Shown one piece after another: positions 27,730 to 35,920 of a DNA stretch of 64,000 nt. Numbering within the stretch: the first letter of the stretch is position 1; each line of letters starts with the position of its first letter. The notes below the pieces were generated by a model. It was given only the letters and a program-made list of their open reading frames with translations, searched no databases and was not told where the DNA came from. The position numbers were made by a program, and so were the translations under genes. Source of the DNA: Roseomonas haemaphysalidis (GTDB lineage: Bacteria; Pseudomonadota; Alphaproteobacteria; Acetobacterales; Acetobacteraceae); assembly GCF_017355405.1 (NCBI RefSeq), contig NZ_CP061179.1, positions 124,001 through 188,000 on the forward strand, given 5' to 3'.

Positions 27730-28856
27730 TCCTTGATCCTCATCCGCTCCAGGGCATCCGGCAGCAGGTCGATGCCGAGGCCGGGGCGGTCCGGTACCAC
27801 CAGTTGCCCCTCCTCCAGCCGTGCCACGTCGCCTTCCAGCGGGGCGCAGAGCGCCTGCCGCAGCGGGTTGTCGAACACCATGCATTCGAAGGTCATGAAG
27901 CTCTCGGCTGCGGCGGCGAGGTGCAGGCTGGCGGCGGCGCAGATGGCGCCGGACCAGCCGATATGCGGCGCATAGGCGACGTTGTGCAGCGCCGCATGCT
28001 CGGCGATGCGCCAGGTCTCGGTGATGCCGCCGGAGCGCGCGACGTCGGGCTGCACCAGCCCCAGCACGTGGTCGGCCACCAGGGCGGCAGACTGGTGCGC
28101 CAAGAAGTCGCTCTCCCCGGCGGCCAGGCGGATCGGCAGATGCTGCGCCAGGCGGCGGTAGCCGGCGTGGTCGTCGGGGGGCAGCGGTTCCTCGAACCAG
28201 CCGTAGTCCTCGTCGGCCAGGACGCGGCCGACGCGCAGCGCGTCGTCGGCGTCATAGATCCAGTTGGCATCGACGTAGAGCGCGACCTCGGGCCCCGCAA
28301 TCTGCCGGGCGCGGCGGGCCCAGGCGGTAGCCTCGCGCACCGGGCGGCCGACCTTCAGCTTCACCTGCCGGAAGCCGCGCGCCAGCGCCGCCTCCAACTC
28401 CGCCTCCATCCGCCCCTGGTCCGCCCAGTTGACGGAGGAGGCATAGGCATCCACCCGCCCGCGCCCGATGCCGCCCAACAGCCGCCACACCGGCTGCCCG
28501 GCCGCCTTCCCCGCCAGGTCCCACAAAGCGATGTTGAGGCCGGCGATCGCCTCCACCAGCATGCCGCCGCCGCGCCCGGTCAGCACCCCGCGCATCGCGG
28601 CCCACAGGGCGCGGCGGTCATGCGCGCTGCGGCCGATGAGTTTCGGCGCCAAGGCATCGGTGATGAAGCGGGCGTAGCCGGCGGCGCCGCGCCGGGCCAG
28701 GCATTCGCCGATGCCGACCAGCCCGCTCTCGGTGCGCAGCTCGACGACGACGATTTCCAGCGCCGGCCAGTCACCCTGGCTGGTGCGCTGCACGGTGGGC
28801 AGGACGGCGCGCAACGGATGCGCCACCACCTGCCGGATGAGCAGAGGATCGGACAC
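27726..28856 (-). CDS. Mandelate racemase/muconate-lactonizing enzyme family protein
   Basis: A 376-residue enolase-superfamily enzyme with an N-terminal capping domain and a barrel. Active-site residues are in place: the KxK pair at K166/K168 (VKLKVG), metal ligands D196 (VDANW), E222 (FEEP) and E248 (AGES), and a base histidine H298 in APHIG. This is the pattern of acid-sugar dehydratases and racemases acting on a carboxylate through an enolate. It is the first gene of the leftward seven-gene operon and diverges from a GntR regulator. It probably dehydrates the sugar acid brought in by the encoded transporter. Confidence 0.88.
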   Translation of the reverse strand: MSDPLLIRQVVAHPLRAVLPTVQRTSQGDWPALEIVVVELRTESGLVGIGECLARRGAAGYARFITDALAPKLIGRSAHDRRALWAAMRGVLTGRGGGMLVEAIAGLNIALWDLAGKAAGQPVWRLLGGIGRGRVDAYASSVNWADQGRMEAELEAALARGFRQVKLKVGRPVREATAWARRARQIAGPEVALYVDANWIYDADDALRVGRVLADEDYGWFEEPLPPDDHAGYRRLAQHLPIRLAAGESDFLAHQSAALVADHVLGLVQPDVARSGGITETWRIAEHAALHNVAYAPHIGWSGAICAAASLHLAAAAESFMTFECMVFDNPLRQALCAPLEGDVARLEEGQLVVPDRPGLGIDLLPDALERMRIKE

Positions 28857-28938
28857 GAACGTTATCTCCCTTGCCTCACCGCTTATCGGATAGGTTGCTT
28901 AGTTGCAAGCACCTCGGCGACTCGGGTAGGATGCCCGG

Positions 28939-29691
28939 ATGAGCGCCCCCGCCCTGGACGACCCCTTCGACGGCTTGCCCCTGCAGCAGACCCGCCTGGC
29001 TGACGGCGTGATCGGCGCGCTGTCCGAGGCCATCCTGGCCGGCCGCATAGGCCCCGGTCAGGCGCTGCCATCCGAGGCGCGCATGGCCGCGCGCTTCGGT
29101 GTCTCCAAGCAGGTGGTGCGGGAGGCGGTGCGGCAGCTTGAGGCGCTCGGTGCTGTGCAGATCGGCCAGGGCCGCCCGACCCGGGTGGTGGAGGCGCTGG
29201 ACGCCCAGCCGCTCAGCCGCTTCTGGCGCTTCGCCGCCGGTGGCACCCGCGCCGGCCTTGCCGAGGCGGTGGAGCTGCGCCGCATCCTGGAGCCGCAGGT
29301 GGCCCGCCTCGCCGCCGCCCGCGCCACGCCTGGGGGCATCGCGGAGCTGGAGGCGATCCTGGCGCGGATGGAGGCGGCGATGGGGGACGTGCCGCGCTGG
29401 ATCACCGCTGACCTCGACTTCCACGACCACCTCGGCCAGCTTTCCGGCAACCGGCTGGTGCGGCTGCAGGTGCACGGGCTGCGACCGGTGATCGAGGCGG
29501 TGATGCATTTGTTCAACGACCGTGGCGAACGCGGCCCGGCCGACTGGCGCGCCACTTGGCAGCGGCACCGCCGCGTGGCCGACACCATCCGCGCCGGCGA
29601 TGCCGAGGGTGCGGCGCAGGCGATGCTCGCCCACTTCGCCGCCGCCGACGAGGCCATCGCCGAGATCTTCCCGCCACGCGGCCCGGACTGA
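28939..29691 (+). CDS. GntR/FadR-type transcriptional regulator (FCD domain)
   Basis: A 250-residue regulator. The winged helix spans residues about 15-80 (LADGVIGALSEAILAG, LPSEARMAARFGVSKQVVREAVRQL), followed by an all-helical FCD ligand domain with metal-binding-type residues (ADLDFHDHL, WQRHRRVADTI). It diverges from the sugar-acid operon and precedes a paralogous binding protein. In the 82-base spacer, TTGC (28895-28898) and GCAA (28905-28908) form a small inverted repeat that could be an operator. The start has TAGGA eight bases upstream. Confidence 0.88.
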   Translation: MSAPALDDPFDGLPLQQTRLADGVIGALSEAILAGRIGPGQALPSEARMAARFGVSKQVVREAVRQLEALGAVQIGQGRPTRVVEALDAQPLSRFWRFAAGGTRAGLAEAVELRRILEPQVARLAAARATPGGIAELEAILARMEAAMGDVPRWITADLDFHDHLGQLSGNRLVRLQVHGLRPVIEAVMHLFNDRGERGPADWRATWQRHRRVADTIRAGDAEGAAQAMLAHFAAADEAIAEIFPPRGPD

Positions 29692-29723
29692 ACGAGGCCG
29701 CGGCGGGCCAAGGGAGTTGACCC

Positions 29724-31007
29724 ATGACCGCCATCGACCGCCGGGCCCTGCTGGCCCTCTCCGCCCTCGGCACGCTTGCCGCGCCCCGCCTGGCGCGGGC
29801 GCAGGCCGCGCCGCTCGCCGTGCTGTCCCACCGCGTGCACCAGACCGTCGCCACGGCGGCGCCGGGCGGCGATGTCACGGCGCCCTTCAGCCGCGCCAGC
29901 GGCGCGGCGGTGCAGTGGACCACCTTCGACATCGGTCCGCTGTGGGACCGGCTGCAGCGCGAGGCCTCGCTGTCCGAGGGCAACGTCGATGTCGGCTTCG
30001 TGCTGAACACCCAGGTCACGCCGCGCGCCGCCGCGCTGTTCGAGCCGCTGGACGCGTGGATGGCGCGCGACCCGATCGAGGCGCCGGAGGACCTGTTCCC
30101 CGGGCTGGTGCAGGGCTTCCGCGTCGGCGGGGCGCAGGTGGCGCTGCCAGTACGCCATTCCTCCTCCGGCCTGCACTACAACGCCGAGATCCTGGAGAAG
30201 CGCGGTATCACGGAGCCGCCGCGCACGATCGAGGCGCTGGAGGAGGTGGCGCTGCGCTGCTCCTACCGCGAGGGTGGGCCGCCGGTGGTCGGGCTGGTGA
30301 TCCCCGGCGTCGCCTACGCCAATGTCATCGATATCGCCCGCGCCTGGAACGGCGACTTCATCACCCCCGACTTCCGCTGCGTCGCCGCCGAGCCGCCAAT
30401 GCTCAACGCCATCCGCCTGCTGCGTCGGCTGTTCGAGGCCAATGCCTTTCCGCGCACCTTCTCGGCCATCGGCACCGAGGACGTGAACACCTGGATGCAG
30501 ACCGGCCGCGCCGCCATGGCGCTGACGGGGATGAGCCGCAACCGGTTGTACAACGACCCCTCCAAGGGCCGCTTCGCCGGGCGGATCATGACCGCCGCCG
30601 TGCCGGTCAGCGAAACGTTGCGCGGGCAGTTTGAGGTGGCGCCGGCGAAGGTGGAATTCTGGGGCATGGCGATCCCGCGCAACGCCCGGCGCAAGGACCT
30701 GTCCTGGGCCTTCATCAAGGCGATGCTGACGCGGCAAGCCACGCTGGCCATGGCACTCGGTGGCAACGGCCCGGTCCGCAACAGCACCTATGAGGATCCA
30801 CAATTGAAGGCCACGATCCCCTATGCGGAGGAGGAGCGCCGCGTGTTGCGCGTCGCCCGCGTGCCGCTGCCGGCCTTCGACGAAGCAGCCCGCGCTGGAG
30901 ACCTGTTCAAGGAGGAGGCGGAAGCCGCAGTGCTCGGCATGAAGACGCCTGAAGCCGCCATGCGCAGTCTGACAGAGCGGGTGGCGCCCTTGTTGCCGCG
31001 CCCTTAG
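29724..31007 (+). CDS. ABC transporter substrate-binding protein, family 1, paralogue
   Basis: A 427-residue binding protein with a twin-arginine leader (IDRRALLALSALGTLAAPR) and a good ribosome site (AAGGGAG). It shares segment after segment with the binding protein at 23492-24766: LAVLSHRVHQTV, FDIGPLWDRLQREASL, then NGDFITPDF. No permease genes follow it, so it probably feeds the permease pair of the facing operon. The two could recognise different sugars or different anomers. It sits 32 bases after the GntR gene, in the same direction. Confidence 0.88.
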   Translation: MTAIDRRALLALSALGTLAAPRLARAQAAPLAVLSHRVHQTVATAAPGGDVTAPFSRASGAAVQWTTFDIGPLWDRLQREASLSEGNVDVGFVLNTQVTPRAAALFEPLDAWMARDPIEAPEDLFPGLVQGFRVGGAQVALPVRHSSSGLHYNAEILEKRGITEPPRTIEALEEVALRCSYREGGPPVVGLVIPGVAYANVIDIARAWNGDFITPDFRCVAAEPPMLNAIRLLRRLFEANAFPRTFSAIGTEDVNTWMQTGRAAMALTGMSRNRLYNDPSKGRFAGRIMTAAVPVSETLRGQFEVAPAKVEFWGMAIPRNARRKDLSWAFIKAMLTRQATLAMALGGNGPVRNSTYEDPQLKATIPYAEEERRVLRVARVPLPAFDEAARAGDLFKEEAEAAVLGMKTPEAAMRSLTERVAPLLPRP

Positions 31008-31402
31008 CGGCAGCGCCGTTCGCGAGCGCCTTTACCAGTGGCAGCGCAAGCCCTGCGGCCGCTGCGCCCAGGGCGGCAGCAAGATCTCTTTTGAAGGCTC
31101 TCAGCCTGCTGAGGGAAAATCCTGACGCATTGATCGTCCGCGTCAGCCTCAAGACCGAAGCATCCTTGCTTGGCAAACTCCAGCACTTCCCGTTTCCTGG
31201 ACTGGAGATTGCCTGAGGCACGCCATGTGCACTGACCCGAATGCTCTGCCAGTCTATCGTGCGGTGTATCCTGTCCTCGCACAGCACCTGGAGATAACCC
31301 GATGGCCAGGGTTACCGAAAACGAGAGATAACGGCATCGATACTTCCAAGGCGGCAGTGGCCAAGTCGAAGGCCGTTTGGTTGATATCTTATGCCGGGCT
31401 TC
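31008..31402. other. Intergenic stretch between convergent genes
   Basis: About 395 bases separating the binding protein from the sphingolipid region. Third-position G+C falls and several short frames are open, but none has a recognisable family or ribosome site. I see no strong hairpin. It marks the left boundary of the sphingolipid cluster. Confidence 0.5.
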
Positions 31403-32359
31403 TCAGTGCGTTCTCGAGGAATGCGTTTGCCACCATCGCAGCGTGTCTTGCATTCCCGCAGCCAGGGATATTCTCGGTGACCAAAGACCCCGTGGGATGG
31501 TAGCGCCGGGCCGGACACTCCAGTCGCGGTGCAGCAGCTCGCGTGTCTTGCCGTAGCCGAAGATACCCTGCCGGCCGGTCGCCAATGCGAAGCCATCCGC
31601 CGCCATGCCCGCCAAGTTGAAGACCTGATCCGGCAGCGTCACCATGCGCGGAGGGCGGCGCCCGAGCAGTTCGGCCACCAGATGCAGAATCTCCTCCATG
31701 CCGTATCCTTCGGGGCGATGATCGGCGATCTCGTAGCGGCCCCCGGCCTCATCGTCCGCGCACAGCGCGGCGATGGCCTCCGCCAGGTCCGTGGCATGCA
31801 CCATGGCCAGTTTCACGGCAGGGGCGCGGACCCGCGCTGCAAAGGGGGCCCTGGCCAGCCTTTGCAGCGCGCGGCCTTCCTGGTCACCGGGCCCGTAGAC
31901 GACGCCTGGGCGCAGGATGGTCCAAGCCGGGCCGACCACATCCTCGCCCGCCCGTTTGCTGGCGGCGTAGGCAGAAAGAGCCGGCTCCCGCGCGGCCAGC
32001 GAGGAAACGAGAACGCAGCGTGCCGCCGGGTTTTCCGCTGCCACCGTCCGGGACAGCAGGGCCGTGCCATCCCGGTTGACCTGCATGAAGCCATCGCGGT
32101 TCCGGGCCTTGGTCAGCCCGGCCAAGTGCACCACGGCGGTTGCGCCTGCCACAAGGCGGCGCAGTGCGGCGGGGTCGGCCAGGTCGCCCAGCACCAGTTC
32201 AGGCGTGACGTCGGCCAGGCGGGGGGAAACAATGTCGCGCCGGCACAGCAGCCGCACCTTCCAGCCGGCGGCGGCCAAAGCCGCCGCGACATGCTGCCCG
32301 ATGAAACCAGTGCCCCCCGTCAGCGCCGCGACAGGACGCGCCGGTTCCGCATCGGTCAC
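31403..32359 (-). CDS. cerR: NAD-dependent epimerase/dehydratase family, probable ceramide reductase
   Basis: A 318-residue extended SDR. The N-terminal Rossmann motif is TGGTGFIGQHV, then VVHLAGLTK and a catalytic YAASK motif, followed by LRPGVVYGPGDQ. In Caulobacter the homologous enzyme CerR reduces 3-oxo-dihydroceramide, the product of serine palmitoyltransferase and ceramide synthase, to dihydroceramide. Here the assignment rests on the family plus strong context: its start overlaps by four bases the stop of an acyl-AMP ligase gene, and serine palmitoyltransferase, a carrier protein and a GNAT-type ceramide synthase are nearby. An unrelated sugar-nucleotide role is the main alternative. 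Confidence 0.75.
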   Translation of the reverse strand: MTDAEPARPVAALTGGTGFIGQHVAAALAAAGWKVRLLCRRDIVSPRLADVTPELVLGDLADPAALRRLVAGATAVVHLAGLTKARNRDGFMQVNRDGTALLSRTVAAENPAARCVLVSSLAAREPALSAYAASKRAGEDVVGPAWTILRPGVVYGPGDQEGRALQRLARAPFAARVRAPAVKLAMVHATDLAEAIAALCADDEAGGRYEIADHRPEGYGMEEILHLVAELLGRRPPRMVTLPDQVFNLAGMAADGFALATGRQGIFGYGKTRELLHRDWSVRPGATIPRGLWSPRISLAAGMQDTLRWWQTHSSRTH

Positions 32360-34098
32360 GCGATTTCCCGTCTTTCATCCCGGGACGTGAAATCCCCGGC
32401 GAGATAGCGCCGGCGGGCCCAGGCACGGCTCAGCTTGCCGGACGAGGTTTGCGGCAGGCTGCCAGGGCGCACCAACACGACCCGCGCTTCCAGCCCGTGG
32501 CGGGCGCGCAACACGCCGCTGGCCTCCGTCACCAGCTGCTCCTGCGCATCCGGCCCGGCAGCGCCACGGGCCTCGATCAGCACGACCACATGCTCGCCGG
32601 CGTCGCCCTGCTCCAGCGAAAAGGCGGCGACATCGCCGGCGCGCACGCCCGGCATGGCCTGCTCGATGGACCATTCCAGGTCCTGCGGCCAGATGTTGCG
32701 GCCGTTGACCAGCATCAGGTCCTTGGCGCGGCCGGTGATGACGATCTCGCCGTCCAGGAGGTAGCCGATGTCGCCGGTGTCCAGCCAGCCATCGGCGGAC
32801 AGCACCTCGGCGGTCTTCTCGGGCTGCCCGTCATAGCCGAGCATGATGCTCGGCCCCTGAACCAGAATGCGGCCGGCCTGGCGTTCCGGCAGCAGGGCCC
32901 CCTCGGCGTCGCGGATCTCCACGCGGTGGCCTGGCAGCGGCGCGCCGCAGCGGACGAATTCGCGGCGCTGCGTGGCGCCGGGCTCCGCCGGCACCGCCCA
33001 GCCTTCCCGCTCCAGGTGCCCGAGGTCGATCTCGTCCGTCCGCACGCCCTCGCCCAGCTTGGCGAAGCTGATGGCCAGCGTCGCTTCGGCCATGCCGTAG
33101 CTCGGCACGAAAGCCTCGGCGCGGAAGCCGTTGGGCGCGAAGGCCTCGGCGAAGCCGGCCAACACGCCGGGGCGGATCATGTCGCCGCCCAGCCCGGCGA
33201 CGCGCCAGGACGACAAATCGAACTCAGGTTGCGTGGCGGCACGACGGCGGACGCAGAGCTCGTAGCCGAAGCTGGGGCTGAAGGACAGCGTGCCGCGGTT
33301 GTCCGACAGGATGGACAGCCAGCGCAGCGGGCGGCGGGCAAAGTCCGACGTCGGCATCAGGTCGATCGAGAGCTGCGCCGTCATGGGCGTCAGCAGAAAG
33401 CCCACCAGTCCCATGTCATGATAAAACGGCAGCCAGGACATCGCCCGGTCGCCATCCCGGACCTTCAGGCCATGCAGCATGATCCCGGAAGCGTTGCTGA
33501 TGACGGCGTGCTGGTGCACCGCGACGCCGGTCGGGTACCGGGTGCTGCCGGATGAAAACTGCAGGTAGGCGATGTCGTCCGGCCCACTCGGCACGGCCGG
33601 CGCCGCCGCGGGCTGCACGGCATCAAGCTCCGCCAGGGTCCCGAAGACCTTGAGCCCGAGCTGCCCGGCCAGCGGCTCCAGCCAGGACAGGAAGTCGGCG
33701 GGCGTGAACAGGGCCGAAACCCGCGCGCCGCGCATCAGCCGCTCGATCAGCGCGATATAGGTGTCGCGGCCGCCGAAGGGCGGCGGCAGCGGCAACGGCA
33801 CCGGCACCAGCCCGGCATACTGGCTGGCGAAGAAGGCGCGCACGAAGTCGGGCGAGGTATCGGCCAGCATCGCGACGCGGTCGCCGCGCCGCAGGCCGGC
33901 GCCGAGCAGCCGCTGCGCCAGGGCGCGGGCGTCCTCGCGCAGGGCATGGTAGGTTAGGCTGGCCATGTGGCCGTCCCGCGCCGTGTGGAAGGCCAGCCCC
34001 GTGGCGCCCTGCGCGGCATAGTCCAGCGCGTCGATCAGCGTCGTGAAGTCGTTGCGACGCCGCGGCAGGCCGCTCGCGGTCGGGATGGATGCCAACAT
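32356..34098 (-). CDS. aasR: Fatty acyl-AMP ligase, probable acyl-ACP synthetase for sphingolipid synthesis
   Basis: A 580-residue adenylate-forming enzyme. The AMP-binding signature is YLQFSSGSTRYPTG, followed by WLPFYHDMGL, SYGMAEATL and GWLDTGDIGYL, and by a C-terminal hinge/lysine region (QTSSGKLSR). The architecture fits fatty acyl-AMP ligases and acyl-ACP synthetases. In Caulobacter and relatives the enzyme named AasR loads the dedicated carrier AcpR with a fatty acid for serine palmitoyltransferase. Here an equivalent carrier and Spt lie at 44.3-45.8 kb. It starts at MLASIPTASG and overlaps the ceramide reductase gene by four bases. Use of CoA as acceptor is the alternative. Confidence 0.78.
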   Translation of the reverse strand: MLASIPTASGLPRRRNDFTTLIDALDYAAQGATGLAFHTARDGHMASLTYHALREDARALAQRLLGAGLRRGDRVAMLADTSPDFVRAFFASQYAGLVPVPLPLPPPFGGRDTYIALIERLMRGARVSALFTPADFLSWLEPLAGQLGLKVFGTLAELDAVQPAAAPAVPSGPDDIAYLQFSSGSTRYPTGVAVHQHAVISNASGIMLHGLKVRDGDRAMSWLPFYHDMGLVGFLLTPMTAQLSIDLMPTSDFARRPLRWLSILSDNRGTLSFSPSFGYELCVRRRAATQPEFDLSSWRVAGLGGDMIRPGVLAGFAEAFAPNGFRAEAFVPSYGMAEATLAISFAKLGEGVRTDEIDLGHLEREGWAVPAEPGATQRREFVRCGAPLPGHRVEIRDAEGALLPERQAGRILVQGPSIMLGYDGQPEKTAEVLSADGWLDTGDIGYLLDGEIVITGRAKDLMLVNGRNIWPQDLEWSIEQAMPGVRAGDVAAFSLEQGDAGEHVVVLIEARGAAGPDAQEQLVTEASGVLRARHGLEARVVLVRPGSLPQTSSGKLSRAWARRRYLAGDFTSRDERREIA

Positions 34099-34394
34099 GC
34101 AGGACGCTCCGGTTCTGGCGGCCCGGCGACCGGGCGGGCGGGCAGGACGCGTCAGCCACCCGACCCTTCGCCGGAAGCGCCTCCGACGCCAGACCAAGCG
34201 ACTGCCTAGGATGCCGCCGGAAGCACGTCAAATTCCCCCTGAACAACCCTGCGTTGCGGTGCACCAACGCCCCTGGCACGGAAGGGCGCCAACTGCTTAA
34301 GTCCGCGCCCTTTCCGGCAGGCCCCGCTGCGCGGCGTGCTGCGCCGCCGCCCCGGGGCGTGGATTTTGGCCGGACAGTAGACAAGGATGATAAA

Positions 34395-35156
34395 TTGCGC
34401 GCTGTGATATTGTGTGCTGGTCAGGGCCGGCGGCTTTTACCTCTCACGCAAAATCGGCCAAAATGCATGCTGCCTGTGGCCGGCCGCCCCGTGCTGGAAT
34501 GGCAACTCCGCGCCCTGGCGGAGAATGGCATCACCGACGTCACCGTGGTGACCGGCTTCGCCGCCGAGGTGGTGGACGCCATGCTGCTGGAGGTGGGCGA
34601 GCTGGGCCGCGGGGTCCGCACGCAGTTCAATCCCTTCTTCGCGGTGTCCGACAACACCGGAAGTTGTTTTCTGGTGCGGGACGTGATCGAGGGCGGCAGC
34701 CGCTATTCGGGCGGCTGCGTGCTGCTGAACGGCGACACGCTGTTCGAGCCCGGTATCCTGCGCGCCCTTCTGGCAAACGCCGCCAATGCCATCACGGTCA
34801 CCATCGACCGCAAGCCCACCTACGATGCCGACGACATGAAGGTCTCGCTTGAAGGCGACCGGCTGCGTGCCATCGGCAAGGCCTTGCCGCTGGACACGGT
34901 GCACGGGGAATCCATCGGCATGCTGCTGTTCCGGGAGGAAGGCGGCCGGCATTTCGCCGAGGGCGTGGAAGCGGCGCTGCGCCAGCCCGAGGGGCTGAAG
35001 CGCTGGTACCTGTCGGTGATCAACGCGCTGTCCGCCAGCATCCCGGTCGGCGTCGTCTCGATCGAGGGACTGTCCTGGGGCGAGATCGACTTCCCGGCCG
35101 ACGTGGCGCAGGCCGAGCTGCTCGGGCAACGCTGGCTGCAGGCGGAAGCGGGCTAG
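34395..35156 (+). CDS. Nucleotidyltransferase (LicC/sugar-phosphate type) in sphingolipid cluster
   Basis: A 253-residue NTP transferase that condenses an NTP with a phosphorylated alcohol or sugar. It starts at a TTG preceded by AAGGA seven bases away, giving the family N-terminus (residues 2-5 RAVI). Motifs are LCAGQGRRLLPLTQNRPKC with the phosphate-binding loop and lysine, LLNGDTLF with a metal aspartate, and EIDFPADVAQAE at the end. The family includes phosphocholine and inositol-phosphate cytidylyltransferases. In this cluster it plausibly supplies a CDP-linked headgroup for a sphingolipid. Its last four bases overlap the end of the convergent nucleotidyltransferase gene. Confidence 0.82.
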   Translation: MRAVILCAGQGRRLLPLTQNRPKCMLPVAGRPVLEWQLRALAENGITDVTVVTGFAAEVVDAMLLEVGELGRGVRTQFNPFFAVSDNTGSCFLVRDVIEGGSRYSGGCVLLNGDTLFEPGILRALLANAANAITVTIDRKPTYDADDMKVSLEGDRLRAIGKALPLDTVHGESIGMLLFREEGGRHFAEGVEAALRQPEGLKRWYLSVINALSASIPVGVVSIEGLSWGEIDFPADVAQAELLGQRWLQAEAG

Positions 35157-35920
35157 CGCCGGGCCAGGACGGCCTCGGCCAGCGCCAGGTCGTCCGGTTT
35201 GTCGACATCCACCGCGGCCTCGGCGAAGGGCAGCTCCACCGCGGCCAGCCGGGCGCCGCCGGCGCGGCGGCCCAGCAGCCCGAGCGCCGCGTCCAGCCGC
35301 AGCCGGCCGAGCGCGAAGCGCAGCAGTGCCAGCGGCCCGAGCAGCGAGATCATGGCCAGCGGCACCTTGCGGTTTTCTTCCACCCGCCGCCAGAACCGCA
35401 CCACCGCCGCCGCACCGGGGCCACCCATCCAGAACAGGTTGCAGCCGCTGAAGCGCCCGTCGCGGAAGCGCAGCCAGGTGCGGCGCGTGCCCGGCCAGGC
35501 GGCCAGCACCGTTTCGGCCCGCGCCAGCCCGGCCGCGACATCGGTGCCGGGCGGCACGTTGTCCATGAAGTGCGCCACCATTGCCGGCGTCAGCAGCGCG
35601 TGGTCGGCGGTGGTGACCAGCAGCGGCGTGCCAAATTCTTCCAGCGCGGCGGCGACGCTGCGGCTGGGCGAGCCCGCGGCCTCGCGCAACAGCAGCCCGG
35701 ACGGGGCCGCGTAGCCCGACAGGCTGCGTGCCGGCGCCTCGATCATCACCACCACCTGGCCGATGCCGGGGCTGGCCCGCAGTGCCTGGACGACGCGCGA
35801 CAGCATCGGCACCCCGCCCACCGGCAGCAGCGCCTTGTGCGACACCCCGCCGGCGACGGCCATCGGGTCGGCGGCCCCCGCCCGGCTGCCGGCCAGGATG
35901 ACGGCAGTGACGCCGCTCAC
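35153..35920 (-). CDS. MobA-like NTP transferase in sphingolipid cluster
   Basis: A 255-residue nucleotidyltransferase starting at a GTG that overlaps the stop of the GNAT gene by four bases (GTGA). The N-terminus reads VTAVILAGSRAGAADP, then SHKALLPVGGVPML, with the loop and lysine that bind NTP. TTADHALLTP holds the metal aspartate and VDVDKPDDLALAEAVL closes the domain. It is the last gene of the leftward operon HIT, LptF/G-like, LptF/G-like, ceramide synthase, NTP transferase. A role in making a nucleotide-activated headgroup is inference from family and place. The open frame upstream of the GTG is shadow. Confidence 0.8.
   Translation of the reverse strand: MSGVTAVILAGSRAGAADPMAVAGGVSHKALLPVGGVPMLSRVVQALRASPGIGQVVVMIEAPARSLSGYAAPSGLLLREAAGSPSRSVAAALEEFGTPLLVTTADHALLTPAMVAHFMDNVPPGTDVAAGLARAETVLAAWPGTRRTWLRFRDGRFSGCNLFWMGGPGAAAVVRFWRRVEENRKVPLAMISLLGPLALLRFALGRLRLDAALGLLGRRAGGARLAAVELPFAEAAVDVDKPDDLALAEAVLARR

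Noticed and set aside
31225-31503. 92-residue rightward frame at the edge of the sphingolipid island
   Set aside because: It overlaps the 3' end of the ceramide reductase gene on the other strand and shows no recognisable motif.
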